NCBI RefSeq assembly: GCF_023072595.1
Contig: NZ_JALLGK010000004.1
Location: 434,001 to 498,000 of the forward strand
Length of the DNA: 64,000 bases
From: Streptomyces sp. XM4193
GTDB lineage: Bacteria; Actinomycetota; Actinomycetes; Streptomycetales; Streptomycetaceae
Direction of reading: 5' to 3'
Under the pieces are notes generated by a model. It did no database searches and had not been told where the DNA came from. It saw nothing but the letters and a program-made list of their open reading frames with translations. The position numbers and the translations under genes were made by a program. Positions 34,840 through 43,228 of the stretch are shown piece by piece (within the stretch, counting starts at the first letter, position 1; each line of letters opens with the position of its first letter).

Positions 34840-35766
34840 TCAGTCCAGGGCGGCGCGGGCGGCGGCGATGACGTCGGCGAGCAACTCGCGCTCGGACTCG
34901 TCCAGATCGGTCAGCGGCGGTCGCACCGGGCCGGCAGGGTGTCCGGTCAGGTCCATGCCCGCCTTGACGATGCTCACCGCGTAGCCCGACCTGCGGTCGC
35001 GGATGGCGGTGTAGGGGAGCACCACCCGGTCCAGCAGCAGGCGGACCTTCTTGCGGTCCCGCTGCCGCACGGCGTCGTAGAAGGCCAGCGCGAACTCGGG
35101 GAGGAAGTTGAAGATGGCCGAGCTGTAGGTGGTGGCGCCCAGCTCGAGGTACGGCAGCGCGAAGGTCTCCGCGGTGGGCAGTCCGCCGACGTAGACGAGC
35201 CGCTCGCCCAGCCGGGAGTGGATCTGGGTGATCAGTTCGAGGTCGCCGACGCCGTCCTTGAGCCCGATGAGGTTGGGGCAGGTCTCGGCGAGCTCGGCGA
35301 CCGTCTCCGGGGAGTAGACCGCGTTGGCCCGGCTGTAGAGCACCACGCCCAGCGAGGTCGCCTCGCAGACGGCCCGCACGTGTGCGGTCAGGCCCTCCGC
35401 GGAGGCCTCGGTCAGGTACGGGGGGAAGAGGAGGAGCCCGTCGGCCCCGGCGTCCTGCGCGTCGCGGGCCATCGCGACCGCCTGTGCGGTGCCGTGCCCG
35501 GCGGGGGCGAGGATCGGGGTGCCGGACGGGGCGCTCTGCACGGCCGCGCGCAGCACCCGGCCGACTTCCTGCGGGGTGAGGGAGAAGAACTCCCCGGTGC
35601 CGCCGGCGGCGAAGAGCGCGGCGACGTCGTACCGGCCCATGCGGGCGATGTTCTCGCGGTAGGCGGGCTCGTCGAACTCCAGGTCCTCGGTGAAGTGCGT
35701 GACGGGAAACGACAGCAGCCCCTTGCCAAGGCGTTCGGCAAGCTCGGTCGGGGTGGTGGAGGGCAT
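34840..35766 (-). CDS. kdgD: 5-dehydro-4-deoxyglucarate dehydratase (decarboxylating)
   Basis: Class I aldolase-like enzyme that dehydrates and decarboxylates 5-keto-4-deoxyglucarate to 2,5-dioxopentanoate, the substrate of the dehydrogenase encoded just downstream. The 308-residue product belongs to the DapA/NAL superfamily with the KdgD-specific opening [10 protein letters not shown] and [20 protein letters not shown]. Catalytic Tyr144 ([10 protein letters not shown]) and Schiff-base Lys170 ([10 protein letters not shown]) are present. The ATG at 35766 has AAGGAAA upstream. No glucarate or galactarate dehydratase (gudD/garD) is encoded in the window, so the upstream step must come from elsewhere. 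Confidence 0.92.
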   Translation of the reverse strand: MPSTTPTELAERLGKGLLSFPVTHFTEDLEFDEPAYRENIARMGRYDVAALFAAGGTGEFFSLTPQEVGRVLRAAVQSAPSGTPILAPAGHGTAQAVAMARDAQDAGADGLLLFPPYLTEASAEGLTAHVRAVCEATSLGVVLYSRANAVYSPETVAELAETCPNLIGLKDGVGDLELITQIHSRLGERLVYVGGLPTAETFALPYLELGATTYSSAIFNFLPEFALAFYDAVRQRDRKKVRLLLDRVVLPYTAIRDRRSGYAVSIVKAGMDLTGHPAGPVRPPLTDLDESERELLADVIAAARAALD

Positions 35767-35810
35767 CGGTGTTTCCTTCCGCGGAACGTGCGAGACGGTC
35801 GATTGCGATG

Positions 35811-35867
35811 ACCATAGGAACGAAACCGATGCACGTCCAACACTTCTTGGGCATCGATCGATGCCCA
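35811..35867. promoter_or_regulatory. kdgD promoter and LysR operator palindrome
   Basis: On the minus strand TTGGAC (35840-35835), 18 bases, TATGGT (35816-35811) forms a good promoter for kdgD. Upstream of it lies a perfect 20-bp palindrome TGGGCATCGATCGATGCCCA (35848-35867), the expected place for a LysR activator site. The same palindrome abuts CATAAT (35866-35871), a -10-like box six bases before the lysR ATG, so binding there could also repress lysR. Confidence 0.7.
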
Positions 35868-35877
35868 TAATGGATCG

Positions 35878-36780
35878 ATGTTCACCTTGAGTCAGCTGGA
35901 AAGCTTCGTGGCCGTGGCCGAAACCCTGCACTACGGCAGGGCGGCGGAGCGGCTCTCCATGACCCAGCCGCCGCTCTCGCGCCGCATTCAGCTGCTGGAG
36001 CGCGAGCTGGGCGTCGAGCTGTTCGACCGCGCCGGGCGCTCGGTGAGGCTCACTGCCGCCGGGCGGGCGTTCCTCGGCGACGCCCGGCGCATTCTGGGCC
36101 TCTCCGAACAGGCGGCCCTCTCGGTCCGCCGGGTTCCCGAGGGGGAGATCGGGACGGTGGCGCTCGGCTTCACCGCCTCCGCGGCGCACTCGGTGCTGGA
36201 CAGCATCGTCGGGGGGATCCAGGAGCGGCTGCCCGGAGTCGACCTGGTGCTGCGCGAGCGGGTGTCCGGGGTGCAGCTGGATGAGCTGCGCTCGGGAGAG
36301 CTCGACCTCGCACTGGTCCGCCCCCCGGTCCCCGGTACCGGCCTGGCCCACCGTCCGCTCCACCGGGAGGCCCTGCTGGCCGCGATCCCCGCAGGCCACC
36401 CGCTCGCGGATCCCGGACGCCGGCCGCATGTGCGCGATCTGGACGGCGAACCCTTCGTGATGTACTCACCCGCCGAGGCCCGCTACTTCTACGAGGTGCT
36501 GGCCGGCGTCTTCCGCGGGGCCGCGGTCCTGCCCTGGTACGTGCACCACGTCAGCCAGGTGCACACGATCCTCGCGCTGGTGCGCGCGGGGCTGGGCCTG
36601 GCACTGGTGCCGCGCGCGGCCGAGGCGCTCGGCCTGGACGGAGTGGTGCTGCGCGAGGTGGCCGGGGTGGAGGGCGAACCGGTCGAACTCGTCGCCGCCT
36701 GGCGGGCGAACGACGGCAATCCGGCCCTGCACGCGGTCCGGGACCTGGTGATCGATCTGGTCGACGGGGAGGCCGGCTGA
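35878..36780 (+). CDS. LysR family regulator of the kdgD genes
   Basis: The 300-residue product has an N-terminal LysR helix-turn-helix ([40 protein letters not shown]) and a C-terminal effector domain ([20 protein letters not shown]). It diverges from kdgD across a 111-base gap with a 20-bp perfect palindrome, the classic LysR arrangement, so it probably controls kdgD and the dehydrogenase in response to a sugar-acid intermediate. The ATG at 35878 follows a -10-like box by six bases without a Shine-Dalgarno, suggesting a leaderless message. Confidence 0.92.
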   Translation: MFTLSQLESFVAVAETLHYGRAAERLSMTQPPLSRRIQLLERELGVELFDRAGRSVRLTAAGRAFLGDARRILGLSEQAALSVRRVPEGEIGTVALGFTASAAHSVLDSIVGGIQERLPGVDLVLRERVSGVQLDELRSGELDLALVRPPVPGTGLAHRPLHREALLAAIPAGHPLADPGRRPHVRDLDGEPFVMYSPAEARYFYEVLAGVFRGAAVLPWYVHHVSQVHTILALVRAGLGLALVPRAAEALGLDGVVLREVAGVEGEPVELVAAWRANDGNPALHAVRDLVIDLVDGEAG

Positions 36781-36895
36781 CTGCGGTGGACGTGGCGCCG
36801 ACAAACCGCGCGGCGGGATCGGTCGTGGCGGGTCCACGGCCCGTCGCCGGGTCCTGCGTCGCGCTTGCGAGCCGGCTGGACGCGGTCGGCGGACC

Positions 36896-37642
36896 CTAGG
36901 GCGACCAGGGGAAACGAGCCGGACGACGCTCCAGGAACGCCGCGGCGCCCTCCGTCAACTCACCGCTCTCGCGGGCGACTTGCTCCCAGTGCCGCTGCCG
37001 GGCCGCATCCGGCGGTCCGTCGACGTACTCCTTGGCGGTGAACTGGGTCAGCCGGGAGCGCGAGACGAGCAGCGCGGTGAACTCCGCGACCCTGGCCTCC
37101 AGCGCCCCCGCCGGAAGGACCTCGTCGGCCAGTCCGATCCGCAGCGCGCGGGCGGCGCCGATCAACTCCGCGGAGTACAGCAGGTGCTTGGTCGCCGAAG
37201 GGCCCGCGAGGCGCACCAGCCGCTGCGTCGAGGAGGCGGCGTACACCACTCCGAGCCTGGCCGGGGTGACGCCGAACCGGGCGTCCTCGTCGGCGAACCG
37301 CAGATCGCAGGCGACCGCGAGCTGCGCCCCGCCGCCGACGCAGTGGCCGCGCACCACGGCCAGGGTCGGGCCGGGGAAGGCGGCCAGCGCCTCCTCGGCG
37401 CGCACCGCGAGGTCCTGGACATCGACGTCCGGGCTGAAACTGCCGATGTCGGCGCCCGCGCAGAAGGTGGCGCCGTACCCGGTGAGCACCACCGCGTGCA
37501 CCTGTGGCGAGTCTGCCAACTCCGCCAGCAGCGGCGGGAGTTCGCGCCACATCGACGGGGTCATGGCATTGCGCTTGGCGGGGTTGCGCAGAGTGATGGT
37601 GGCGATGCCCTCAGCCGTCGAACAGTCCAGACCTGGCTCCAT
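36896..37642 (-). CDS. Enoyl-CoA hydratase/isomerase family protein
   Basis: The 248-residue product has the crotonase fold: NPAKRNAMTPSMW, oxyanion region FCAGADIGSF, GHCVGGGAQLAVACDLRFA and RFGVTPARLGVVYA. Glu residues of typical hydratases are not all conserved at the second site, so the exact reaction (hydratase, isomerase or hydrolase) is open. ATG at 37642. TAACAT lies eight bases before the ATG on this strand, giving a short leader. It stands alone, convergent with lysR. Confidence 0.85.
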   Translation of the reverse strand: MEPGLDCSTAEGIATITLRNPAKRNAMTPSMWRELPPLLAELADSPQVHAVVLTGYGATFCAGADIGSFSPDVDVQDLAVRAEEALAAFPGPTLAVVRGHCVGGGAQLAVACDLRFADEDARFGVTPARLGVVYAASSTQRLVRLAGPSATKHLLYSAELIGAARALRIGLADEVLPAGALEARVAEFTALLVSRSRLTQFTAKEYVDGPPDAARQRHWEQVARESGELTEGAAAFLERRPARFPWSP

Positions 37643-38033
37643 GGACGCCTATGTTACTGGCGCGTCGGGTGGCCTGAACCGGCCGCCGGATCCGGTGTTC
37701 CACCGCGGATTGCGCGTCTACTGCCAGTAGACACGCAATCGGTGCTCCGGCGGGGCCGGTACGGGTGGACCGAGCGTGTCGAATCGGGGCGACCGGGGCG
37801 AATGGATCGAGGGGGTGGTCCCGAGATCCGACGCTCAGCGATCGTGATCTGCCATTGAGGCGTCACAGATGATCGAGACAGGTCAAGAAGGCGCAAAACC
37901 GCGCCAGTTGCGGTCAGTACCCCCGGCGGGCGAGGCATCAGCCAACACTCGAAGTCAGACAGAGCCCGCGACGCCGTACCGCCGAGGTGCGGGACCGGGC
38001 GCCAGTCCCTGGACAACCGCGTAGTGAGGGTGG
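37643..38033. other. 391-bp intergenic region with a strong inverted repeat
   Basis: No credible gene. The region lies between the divergent crotonase-family gene and the RsbW-like gene. Its main element is the 33-base inverted repeat at 37708-37740, listed separately. The rest is less GC-rich than the flanking genes and probably holds both promoters. Confidence 0.6.
37708..37740. promoter_or_regulatory. 33-base near-perfect inverted repeat
   Basis: Arms GATTGCG-c-GTCTACT (37708-37722) and AGTAGAC-a-CGCAATC (37726-37740) match at 14 of 15 positions around a three-base centre (gcc). It is 66 bases upstream of the crotonase-family start and about 290 upstream of the RsbW-like gene. Between divergent genes it is better read as an operator than as a terminator. 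Confidence 0.65.
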
Positions 38034-38519
38034 GTGCCGGAAACGATGGAGAGCGGGATTCCGCTGTCGCAGACCTCAGCTCCGCCTCCGGCACCGTACG
38101 AAGGTGCCTGGCGCTTCACCGCGCCGGCGACGGACTCGTCGGTGCCGCGTGCACGGCGAGCCGTACGGGAGCTGATCGAGCGCCAGCAAGCACCGGTGAC
38201 GGACGACCAGCTGCACGGACTGATGCTGATCGTCTCCGAGTTGGTGACCAACGCGGTGCGGCACGCGGCCCTGCTGTCGCCCGAGCTCGGCGTCGAGGTC
38301 GCCCTGAGCCGCGGGTGGGTGAAGGTCGCCGTCGAGGACAGCCACCCCTACCGCCCCAAGGCGCTGGCAGCCGACCCCGACCAGCAGCACACCGGTGGGC
38401 GCGGACTGCTGCTGGTCAAGAGCGTGGTGGACGAGTCCGGCGGCATCTGCGACGTCGAGCAGACGGCGGCCGGCGGCAAGATCATCTGGGCGGCTCTCCC
38501 GCTGCCCCTGACGCTCTGA
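38034..38519 (+). CDS. RsbW-like ATP-binding protein (anti-sigma factor type HATPase)
   Basis: The 161-residue product is a small GHKL ATPase: N-box LMLIVSELVTNAVRHA (about residues 62-77), G1-like VAVEDSHPYRP, and G2 GGRGLLLVKSVVDESGG. This family, abundant in Streptomyces, includes serine kinases that bind sigma factors or anti-anti-sigma proteins. No partner is encoded next to it. GTG at 38034 is chosen; ATG at 38046 is nearly as likely. The N-terminal 25 residues are Pro/Ser-rich and not part of the domain. Confidence 0.87.
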   Translation: MPETMESGIPLSQTSAPPPAPYEGAWRFTAPATDSSVPRARRAVRELIERQQAPVTDDQLHGLMLIVSELVTNAVRHAALLSPELGVEVALSRGWVKVAVEDSHPYRPKALAADPDQQHTGGRGLLLVKSVVDESGGICDVEQTAAGGKIIWAALPLPLTL

Positions 38520-38679
38520 CCCTCCGGTGCGCGCCGGTCGGCGCCCGGCCCCGTGAGCCCGTACGCCTGCGCCGCCCCGTACGTCGCCCCGCCCGTTCGT
38601 GCGCCCCGATCCGTACGGCTGCCGCCCCGCCGTGAGCGAGTCGGTGCGCGGCGCCCCCGTGGCCGCCGCGCTCCGCCCG

Positions 38680-39240
38680 CTACCAGCCCGCGTCGGACGG
38701 GGTGACCTCGCGGATGCCCGGGCGTGCGGCGTCGAGCACCGTCATGAACCAGGCCGAGAAGACGTCGCGGTCGTGGCGTTCCTTGAGTTCCTGGGGCGTG
38801 ACGAAGGCCAGGTCGGCGATCTCCTCGGGCGCCGGCTTCGCGGGCGCGGTCACCCGGCCGACGAAGAGGTGGTTGTACTCCTGCTCCACCAGCCCGGAGG
38901 CCGGGTCCGGATGGTTGTAGCGGACGGTGCCCGCCTCCTGGAGCAGCGAGGGCGCGATCCCCAGCTCCTCGCCCACGCGCCGGGCCGCCGCGACGAACGG
39001 CGGTTCGCCCGGATACGGGTGCCCGCAGCAGGAGTTGGACCACACGCCGGGGGAGTGGTACTTGCCGAGGGCCCGCTGCTGGAGCAGCAGCCGTCCCCGT
39101 TCGTCGAAGAGGAAGACGGAGAAGGCGCGGTGCAGCTGCCCCGGGGCCTGATGAGCGGCGAGCTTCTCGGCCGTACCGGTCGTGGTGCCGCTCTCGTCGA
39201 CCAGTTCGAGCATGATCGGAGCCGCGGGCTGTTGTGCCAT
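38680..39240 (-). CDS. idi: Isopentenyl-diphosphate delta-isomerase, type I
   Basis: It interconverts isopentenyl and dimethylallyl diphosphate to supply allylic primers for isoprenoids. The 186-residue Nudix-fold protein has the essential Cys (NSCCGHPYPGE, Cys72), the Nudix-derived box GEPPFVAAARRVGEELG and the catalytic Glu pair in EQEYNHLF. The ATG at 39240 has GAAGG seven bases upstream. It lies 52 bases downstream of a CDF transporter on the same strand. A polyprenyl synthase is encoded 9 kb away. Confidence 0.94.
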   Translation of the reverse strand: MAQQPAAPIMLELVDESGTTTGTAEKLAAHQAPGQLHRAFSVFLFDERGRLLLQQRALGKYHSPGVWSNSCCGHPYPGEPPFVAAARRVGEELGIAPSLLQEAGTVRYNHPDPASGLVEQEYNHLFVGRVTAPAKPAPEEIADLAFVTPQELKERHDRDVFSAWFMTVLDAARPGIREVTPSDAGW

Positions 39241-39292
39241 CTGTCTACCTTCGTCCTTGTCCTGGTGGGCTGACGCGGACGTCCTACCCAGC

Positions 39293-40231
39293 TCAGTGGC
39301 AAACTCTTCTCTCGTGCCTGGCATGGCCGTGCGGCTCCAGCTGGAACGTGCAGTGCTCGACGTCGAAATGCGAGCCGAGGCAGTCCTGCAACTCGTGCAG
39401 CACCCGCTCGTTCCCCTTGTCGTTGAGCGTCTCGCGGCTGACGACGACGTGCGCGGAGAGCACCGGCATGCCCGAGGTGATCGTCCACACGTGCAGATCG
39501 TGCAGCTCCTCCACCCCCGGCACGGCGAGGATGTGCGTTCGAAGCTCGTCCAGGTCGACGTTCCTGGGTGCGGCCTCCAGCAGTACGTCGACCGCCTCGC
39601 GCGCCAGCTTCAGCGTACGCGGGATGATCATAAGCGCGATCAGCAGCGAAGCGACCGGGTCGGCCTGGGTCCAGCCCGTGGTGATGATCACGAGCGCCGC
39701 GACGACGACCGCGAGTGAGCCGAGTGCGTCCGCCAGCACCTCCAGGAAGGCGCCGCGGATGTTGAGGCTCTCCTTCTGCCCGCGCATGAGCAGGGCGAGG
39801 GAGACGAGGTTGAGGACGAGGCCGACCACACCGAAGACGATCGTCAGTCCGCCGGGGACCTCGACCGGGTTGCGGAAGCGCTCGACGGACTCGACGAGGA
39901 TGTAGCCGCCCACCCCGAGCAGTAGCAGGCAGTTGAGCAGCGCGGCCAGGATCTCCACGCGTGCGAAGCCGAAGGTGCGCCGGGCCTTGGTCGGCCGGTT
40001 GGCGAAGTGGATCGCGAGCAGCGCCATGCCGACCCCCACGGCGTCGGTGGCCACGTGGCCGGCGTCAGCCAGCAGCGCCAGCGAGCCGGTCAGCCACGCT
40101 CCCACCGCCTGGGCCACCAGCAGCGCCAGTGCGATGCCCAGTGCGATCCGCAGCCGACCGCGGTACGCGGCGGCGGCCGTACCGGTGGTGCCGTGCGGTC
40201 GCGGTCCGCCGTGGTCGTGTCCCGCACCCAT
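39293..40231 (-). CDS. Cation diffusion facilitator (CzcD/ZitB-like metal exporter)
   Basis: The 312-residue membrane protein has six transmembrane segments and a cytoplasmic C-terminal domain, and exports divalent metals, typically zinc, by proton exchange. The His-rich N-terminus (GHDHGGPRPHG) and tail (EPHGHARHERRVCH) may bind metal. The TM2 site LLADAGHVATDAVG carries the HxxxD pair; the TM5 counterpart reads FLEVLADALGS, with Glu where many relatives have His. The ATG at 40231 has GGGAGG eight bases upstream. It diverges from the glycopolymer locus. Confidence 0.92.
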   Translation of the reverse strand: MGAGHDHGGPRPHGTTGTAAAAYRGRLRIALGIALALLVAQAVGAWLTGSLALLADAGHVATDAVGVGMALLAIHFANRPTKARRTFGFARVEILAALLNCLLLLGVGGYILVESVERFRNPVEVPGGLTIVFGVVGLVLNLVSLALLMRGQKESLNIRGAFLEVLADALGSLAVVVAALVIITTGWTQADPVASLLIALMIIPRTLKLAREAVDVLLEAAPRNVDLDELRTHILAVPGVEELHDLHVWTITSGMPVLSAHVVVSRETLNDKGNERVLHELQDCLGSHFDVEHCTFQLEPHGHARHERRVCH

Positions 40232-40670
40232 GAGGAGCGCCTCCCTGCTGTCGGTTCGGCTGCGTCGGTTCCCGGCCTGTTATCGGCCGACTGCGCGGGC
40301 CTGTCCGCGGCCCGGTGTGCGCCCCAGTGAACTACGGGTGGGGGGTATCTGCAACGCGACGCTGAACACCGTTGTCATCTGCTCTGACCTGCGTGTTTGT
40401 GGTGCAGGTCAGAGCCCGGGCGCGCCCGCGGGGAGTCCGCCGCCGGCCGCCCTTGCGGCAGCCCGTCCGGCTTGTCTGTGGCCTGACAAGGAGGGTGGAG
40501 TGAACCTGCGGTGAATGGACTCCTGCGCTGATCGGATAGCCTCTGCCGACATGTCCCGCGCCCCTTTCAGGGCGCCGGTGACCGGCCGCCGCGCGCCGAC
40601 CCGGTCCACGGGCTCCCGGCGCCGCAGCCCGCGGCCCGTGTCCGATCCAGCAGCCAAGGAGTGAGTTCGA
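40232..40670. other. 439-bp divergent intergenic region before the glycopolymer locus
   Basis: No credible gene. It contains a perfect 12-bp hairpin at 40381-40415 (listed separately) and a TAGCCT -10-like box at 40537-40542. A clear AAGGAG ribosome-binding site is at 40656-40661. A promoter for the rightward locus is expected here but the -35 element is not obvious. Confidence 0.55.
40381..40415. promoter_or_regulatory. Perfect 12-bp inverted repeat in a divergent gap
   Basis: GCTCTGACCTGC (40381-40392) and its exact complement (40404-40415) are separated by 11 bases. Both flanking genes point away from it, so it is not their terminator. It may be an operator, the terminator of a short transcript, or part of a small RNA. 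Confidence 0.6.
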
Positions 40671-42479
40671 CTGTCGACCGCCATTCTCACCGGTCCGCCG
40701 GTGGCCGGGTCGTCACTGGCGGACGACCTGCGCTTGCTGGGTTTCACGGTGCACGTCGCGAACGCGCCCGCCGAGGTGCCCGCCCTGGTGGCCGACACCC
40801 CCCTGGCCGACCGCGTCGCGCTGGTGGACGCCCGTTTCATCGGCCACCGGCACAGTCTGCGTCTGGCCCTCACCGACCCCCGCTTCCCGGCCGCCGCGGC
40901 GCCCGGACTGCTCACCGTCACGACCAAGGCGCGCGGAGCGCTGACGACCGCGCTGCGCAGCGTCGACACCGCCGTCTCCGACGATCCCACCGGTGAGCTG
41001 GCGGCTGCCCTGGAGCGCGAGCAACTGACCGTGCACCGCCCCGAGTTCGGCACCCTGGTCGCCACTGCGCCCGCCGACAGCCAGGAGCGGCTGGACGCGC
41101 TGCACGCCGTGGACGCCGTCGACGACGAGGCGGTGCGGCTGCGTTCCTCGGTGAAGTCGCGGGACGGCTTCTTCACCACGCACTGCATCAGCCCGTACTC
41201 CCGCTACGTCGCCCGCTGGTGCGCCCGCCGCGGGCTCACCCCGAACCAGGTCACCACCGCCTCGCTGCTCACCGCGCTGGTCGCGGCCGGCTGCGCGGCC
41301 ACCGGGACCCGGCCCGGCTTCGTGGCGGCCGGCCTGCTGCTGCTCGCCTCCTTCGTACTGGACTGCGCGGACGGGCAGTTGGCCCGCTACTCGCTCCAGT
41401 ACTCCACGCTCGGCGCCTGGTTGGACGCGACCTTCGACCGCGCCAAGGAGTACGCGTACCTCGCCGGCCTCGCGCTCGGCGCCGCCCGCGGCGGGGAGGA
41501 CGTGTGGGGGCTGGCGCTGGGGGCGATGGTCCTCCAGACCGTTCGCCACGTCATCGACTTCGCCTTCAACGAGGCCAACCACGACGCCACCGCGAACACC
41601 AGTCCCACCGCCTCGCTCTCCGACCGGCTGGACGGCGTCGGCTGGACCGTGTGGGCCCGCCGCATGGTCATCCTGCCGATCGGCGAACGCTGGGCGCTGA
41701 TAGCCGTCCTCACCGCGCTCACCACGCCCCGCGTCACCCTCACCGTGCTGCTCGTCGCCGGTGCGCTGGCCGGCTGCTACACCCTGGCCGGTCGCGTGCT
41801 GCGCTCGGTCAACCGCCGGGCGGTGCGCACCGATCGGGCCGCCCGGGCGCTGTGGGAGCTGAGCGGCGAGGGGCCGCTGGCCGAGGCGGCGGGCAGCTTC
41901 CGCTTCCGTCCCGCCCCCGCCCCCGTGCTCGCCGGAGCAGGCACGGTCGCACTGCTCGCCACCGCGCTGTTCGCCCCGCTGGGCGGCTGGCAACTCCCGC
42001 TGGTGGCCCTCGTGTACGCCGTGCTGGCCGGCCTGGCCGCGGCCCGTCCACTCAAGGGCGCACTGGACTGGCTGCTGCCGCCGCTCTTCCGCACCGCCGA
42101 GTACCTCACCGTTCTGCTGCTGGCACACCGCTTCGCCCACGCCGACGATCCGGTGAACGGCGCTTTGCCTGCCGCTTTCGGCCTGGTGTCGGCTCTCGCC
42201 TACCATCACTACGACACGGTGTACCGCATCCGCGGCGGCACCGGCGCGCCGCCGCGCGGTCTGGTGCGCGCCACCGGGGGGCACGAGGGACGTACCGTGC
42301 TGATCGCGGTCGTCGCGGCAGCGACCTTCGGCACCGACTGGCTCGACGGACAAGGTTTCCCGCTGGTGATCTCGGCCCTGGCCGTGGCGCTGGCACTCAT
42401 CGTGCTGGTGGAGTCCATCCGCTTCTGGATGTCCTCCACGGCACCCGCAGTACACGACGAAACAGGAGAACCCGCATGA
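40671..42479 (+). CDS. DUF5941-type membrane protein with CDP-alcohol phosphatidyltransferase domain; apparent CTG start
   Basis: The 602-residue protein has a soluble N-terminal domain (about 160 residues) of unknown role, then a CDP-alcohol phosphotransferase domain with the complete motif DCADGQLAR-8-G-3-D-3-D (Asp231, 234, 251, 255), then a long multi-span C-terminal region. The enzyme class transfers a phospho-alcohol from CDP-alcohol to an acceptor in the membrane. The start is placed at CTG 40671 (MSTAILTGPP) because AAGGAG lies nine bases upstream and I recall relatives beginning MSTAILT. The next candidate, GTG 40701, lacks a ribosome-binding site. It leads a seven-gene run and overlaps the next gene (ATGA). 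Confidence 0.82.
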   Translation: MSTAILTGPPVAGSSLADDLRLLGFTVHVANAPAEVPALVADTPLADRVALVDARFIGHRHSLRLALTDPRFPAAAAPGLLTVTTKARGALTTALRSVDTAVSDDPTGELAAALEREQLTVHRPEFGTLVATAPADSQERLDALHAVDAVDDEAVRLRSSVKSRDGFFTTHCISPYSRYVARWCARRGLTPNQVTTASLLTALVAAGCAATGTRPGFVAAGLLLLASFVLDCADGQLARYSLQYSTLGAWLDATFDRAKEYAYLAGLALGAARGGEDVWGLALGAMVLQTVRHVIDFAFNEANHDATANTSPTASLSDRLDGVGWTVWARRMVILPIGERWALIAVLTALTTPRVTLTVLLVAGALAGCYTLAGRVLRSVNRRAVRTDRAARALWELSGEGPLAEAAGSFRFRPAPAPVLAGAGTVALLATALFAPLGGWQLPLVALVYAVLAGLAAARPLKGALDWLLPPLFRTAEYLTVLLLAHRFAHADDPVNGALPAAFGLVSALAYHHYDTVYRIRGGTGAPPRGLVRATGGHEGRTVLIAVVAAATFGTDWLDGQGFPLVISALAVALALIVLVESIRFWMSSTAPAVHDETGEPA

Positions 42480-43228
42480 TCGGCCTCGTGCTGGCCGCCG
42501 GCGCCGGACGGCGTCTGCGTCCCTACACCGACACCCTGCCCAAGGCCCTGGTGCCGGTCGGCCCCGAGGGCCAGGAGGAGTCGCTGACCGTCCTGGACCT
42601 CACGCTCGGCAACTTCGCCGAGGTCGGCATCACCGAGGTGGCGATCGTCGTCGGCTACCGCAAGGAGGCCGTGTACGAGCGCAAGGAGGCGCTGGAGGCC
42701 AAGTACGGCGTCACCCTCACTCTCATCGACAACGACAAGGCCGAGGAGTGGAACAACGCCTACTCCCTGTGGTGCGCCCGTGACGCCATCAAGCACAGCG
42801 TCATCCTCGCCAACGGCGACACCGTGCACCCGGTCTCGGTCGAGAAGACCCTGCTCGCCGCGCGCGGCAAGGGCCAGAAGATCATCCTCGCGCTGGACAC
42901 CGTCAAGGACCTGGCCGACGAGGAGATGAAGGTCGTCGTCGACCCGGCCACCGGCGTCAGCAGGATCACCAAGCTGATGGACCCCGCCGAGGCCACCGGC
43001 GAGTACATCGGCGTCACGCTCATCGAGGGCGAGGCTGCCGACGAGCTCGCGGACGCGCTGAAGACCACCTTCGAGCGCGACCCGGACCTCTACTACGAGG
43101 ACGGCTACCAGGAGCTGGTCAACCGCGGCTTCCGCATCGACATCGAGCCGATCGGCGATGTCCGGTGGGTCGAGATCGACAACCACGAGGACCTCGCCAA
43201 GGGCAGGGAGATCGCGTGCCAGTACTGA
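42476..43228 (+). CDS. Sugar/alcohol-phosphate nucleotidyltransferase
   Basis: The 250-residue product has the NTP-transferase signature at its N-terminus (LVLAAGAGRRLRPYTDTLPK then ALVPV) and a metal Asp in ILANGDTV. The overall pattern resembles cytidylyltransferases that activate phosphocholine or inositol-1-phosphate. Placed between two CDP-alcohol phosphotransferase genes, it most likely makes the CDP-alcohol that one or both consume. The ATG at 42476 overlaps the upstream stop, and GGAG is five to eight bases upstream. Exact substrate unknown. Confidence 0.87.
   Translation: MIGLVLAAGAGRRLRPYTDTLPKALVPVGPEGQEESLTVLDLTLGNFAEVGITEVAIVVGYRKEAVYERKEALEAKYGVTLTLIDNDKAEEWNNAYSLWCARDAIKHSVILANGDTVHPVSVEKTLLAARGKGQKIILALDTVKDLADEEMKVVVDPATGVSRITKLMDPAEATGEYIGVTLIEGEAADELADALKTTFERDPDLYYEDGYQELVNRGFRIDIEPIGDVRWVEIDNHEDLAKGREIACQY

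Noticed and set aside
39731..39790. Glu instead of His in the TM5 metal site of the CDF exporter as a sign of new specificity
   Set aside because: This substitution seems common among actinobacterial members, so it is probably a subfamily trait.
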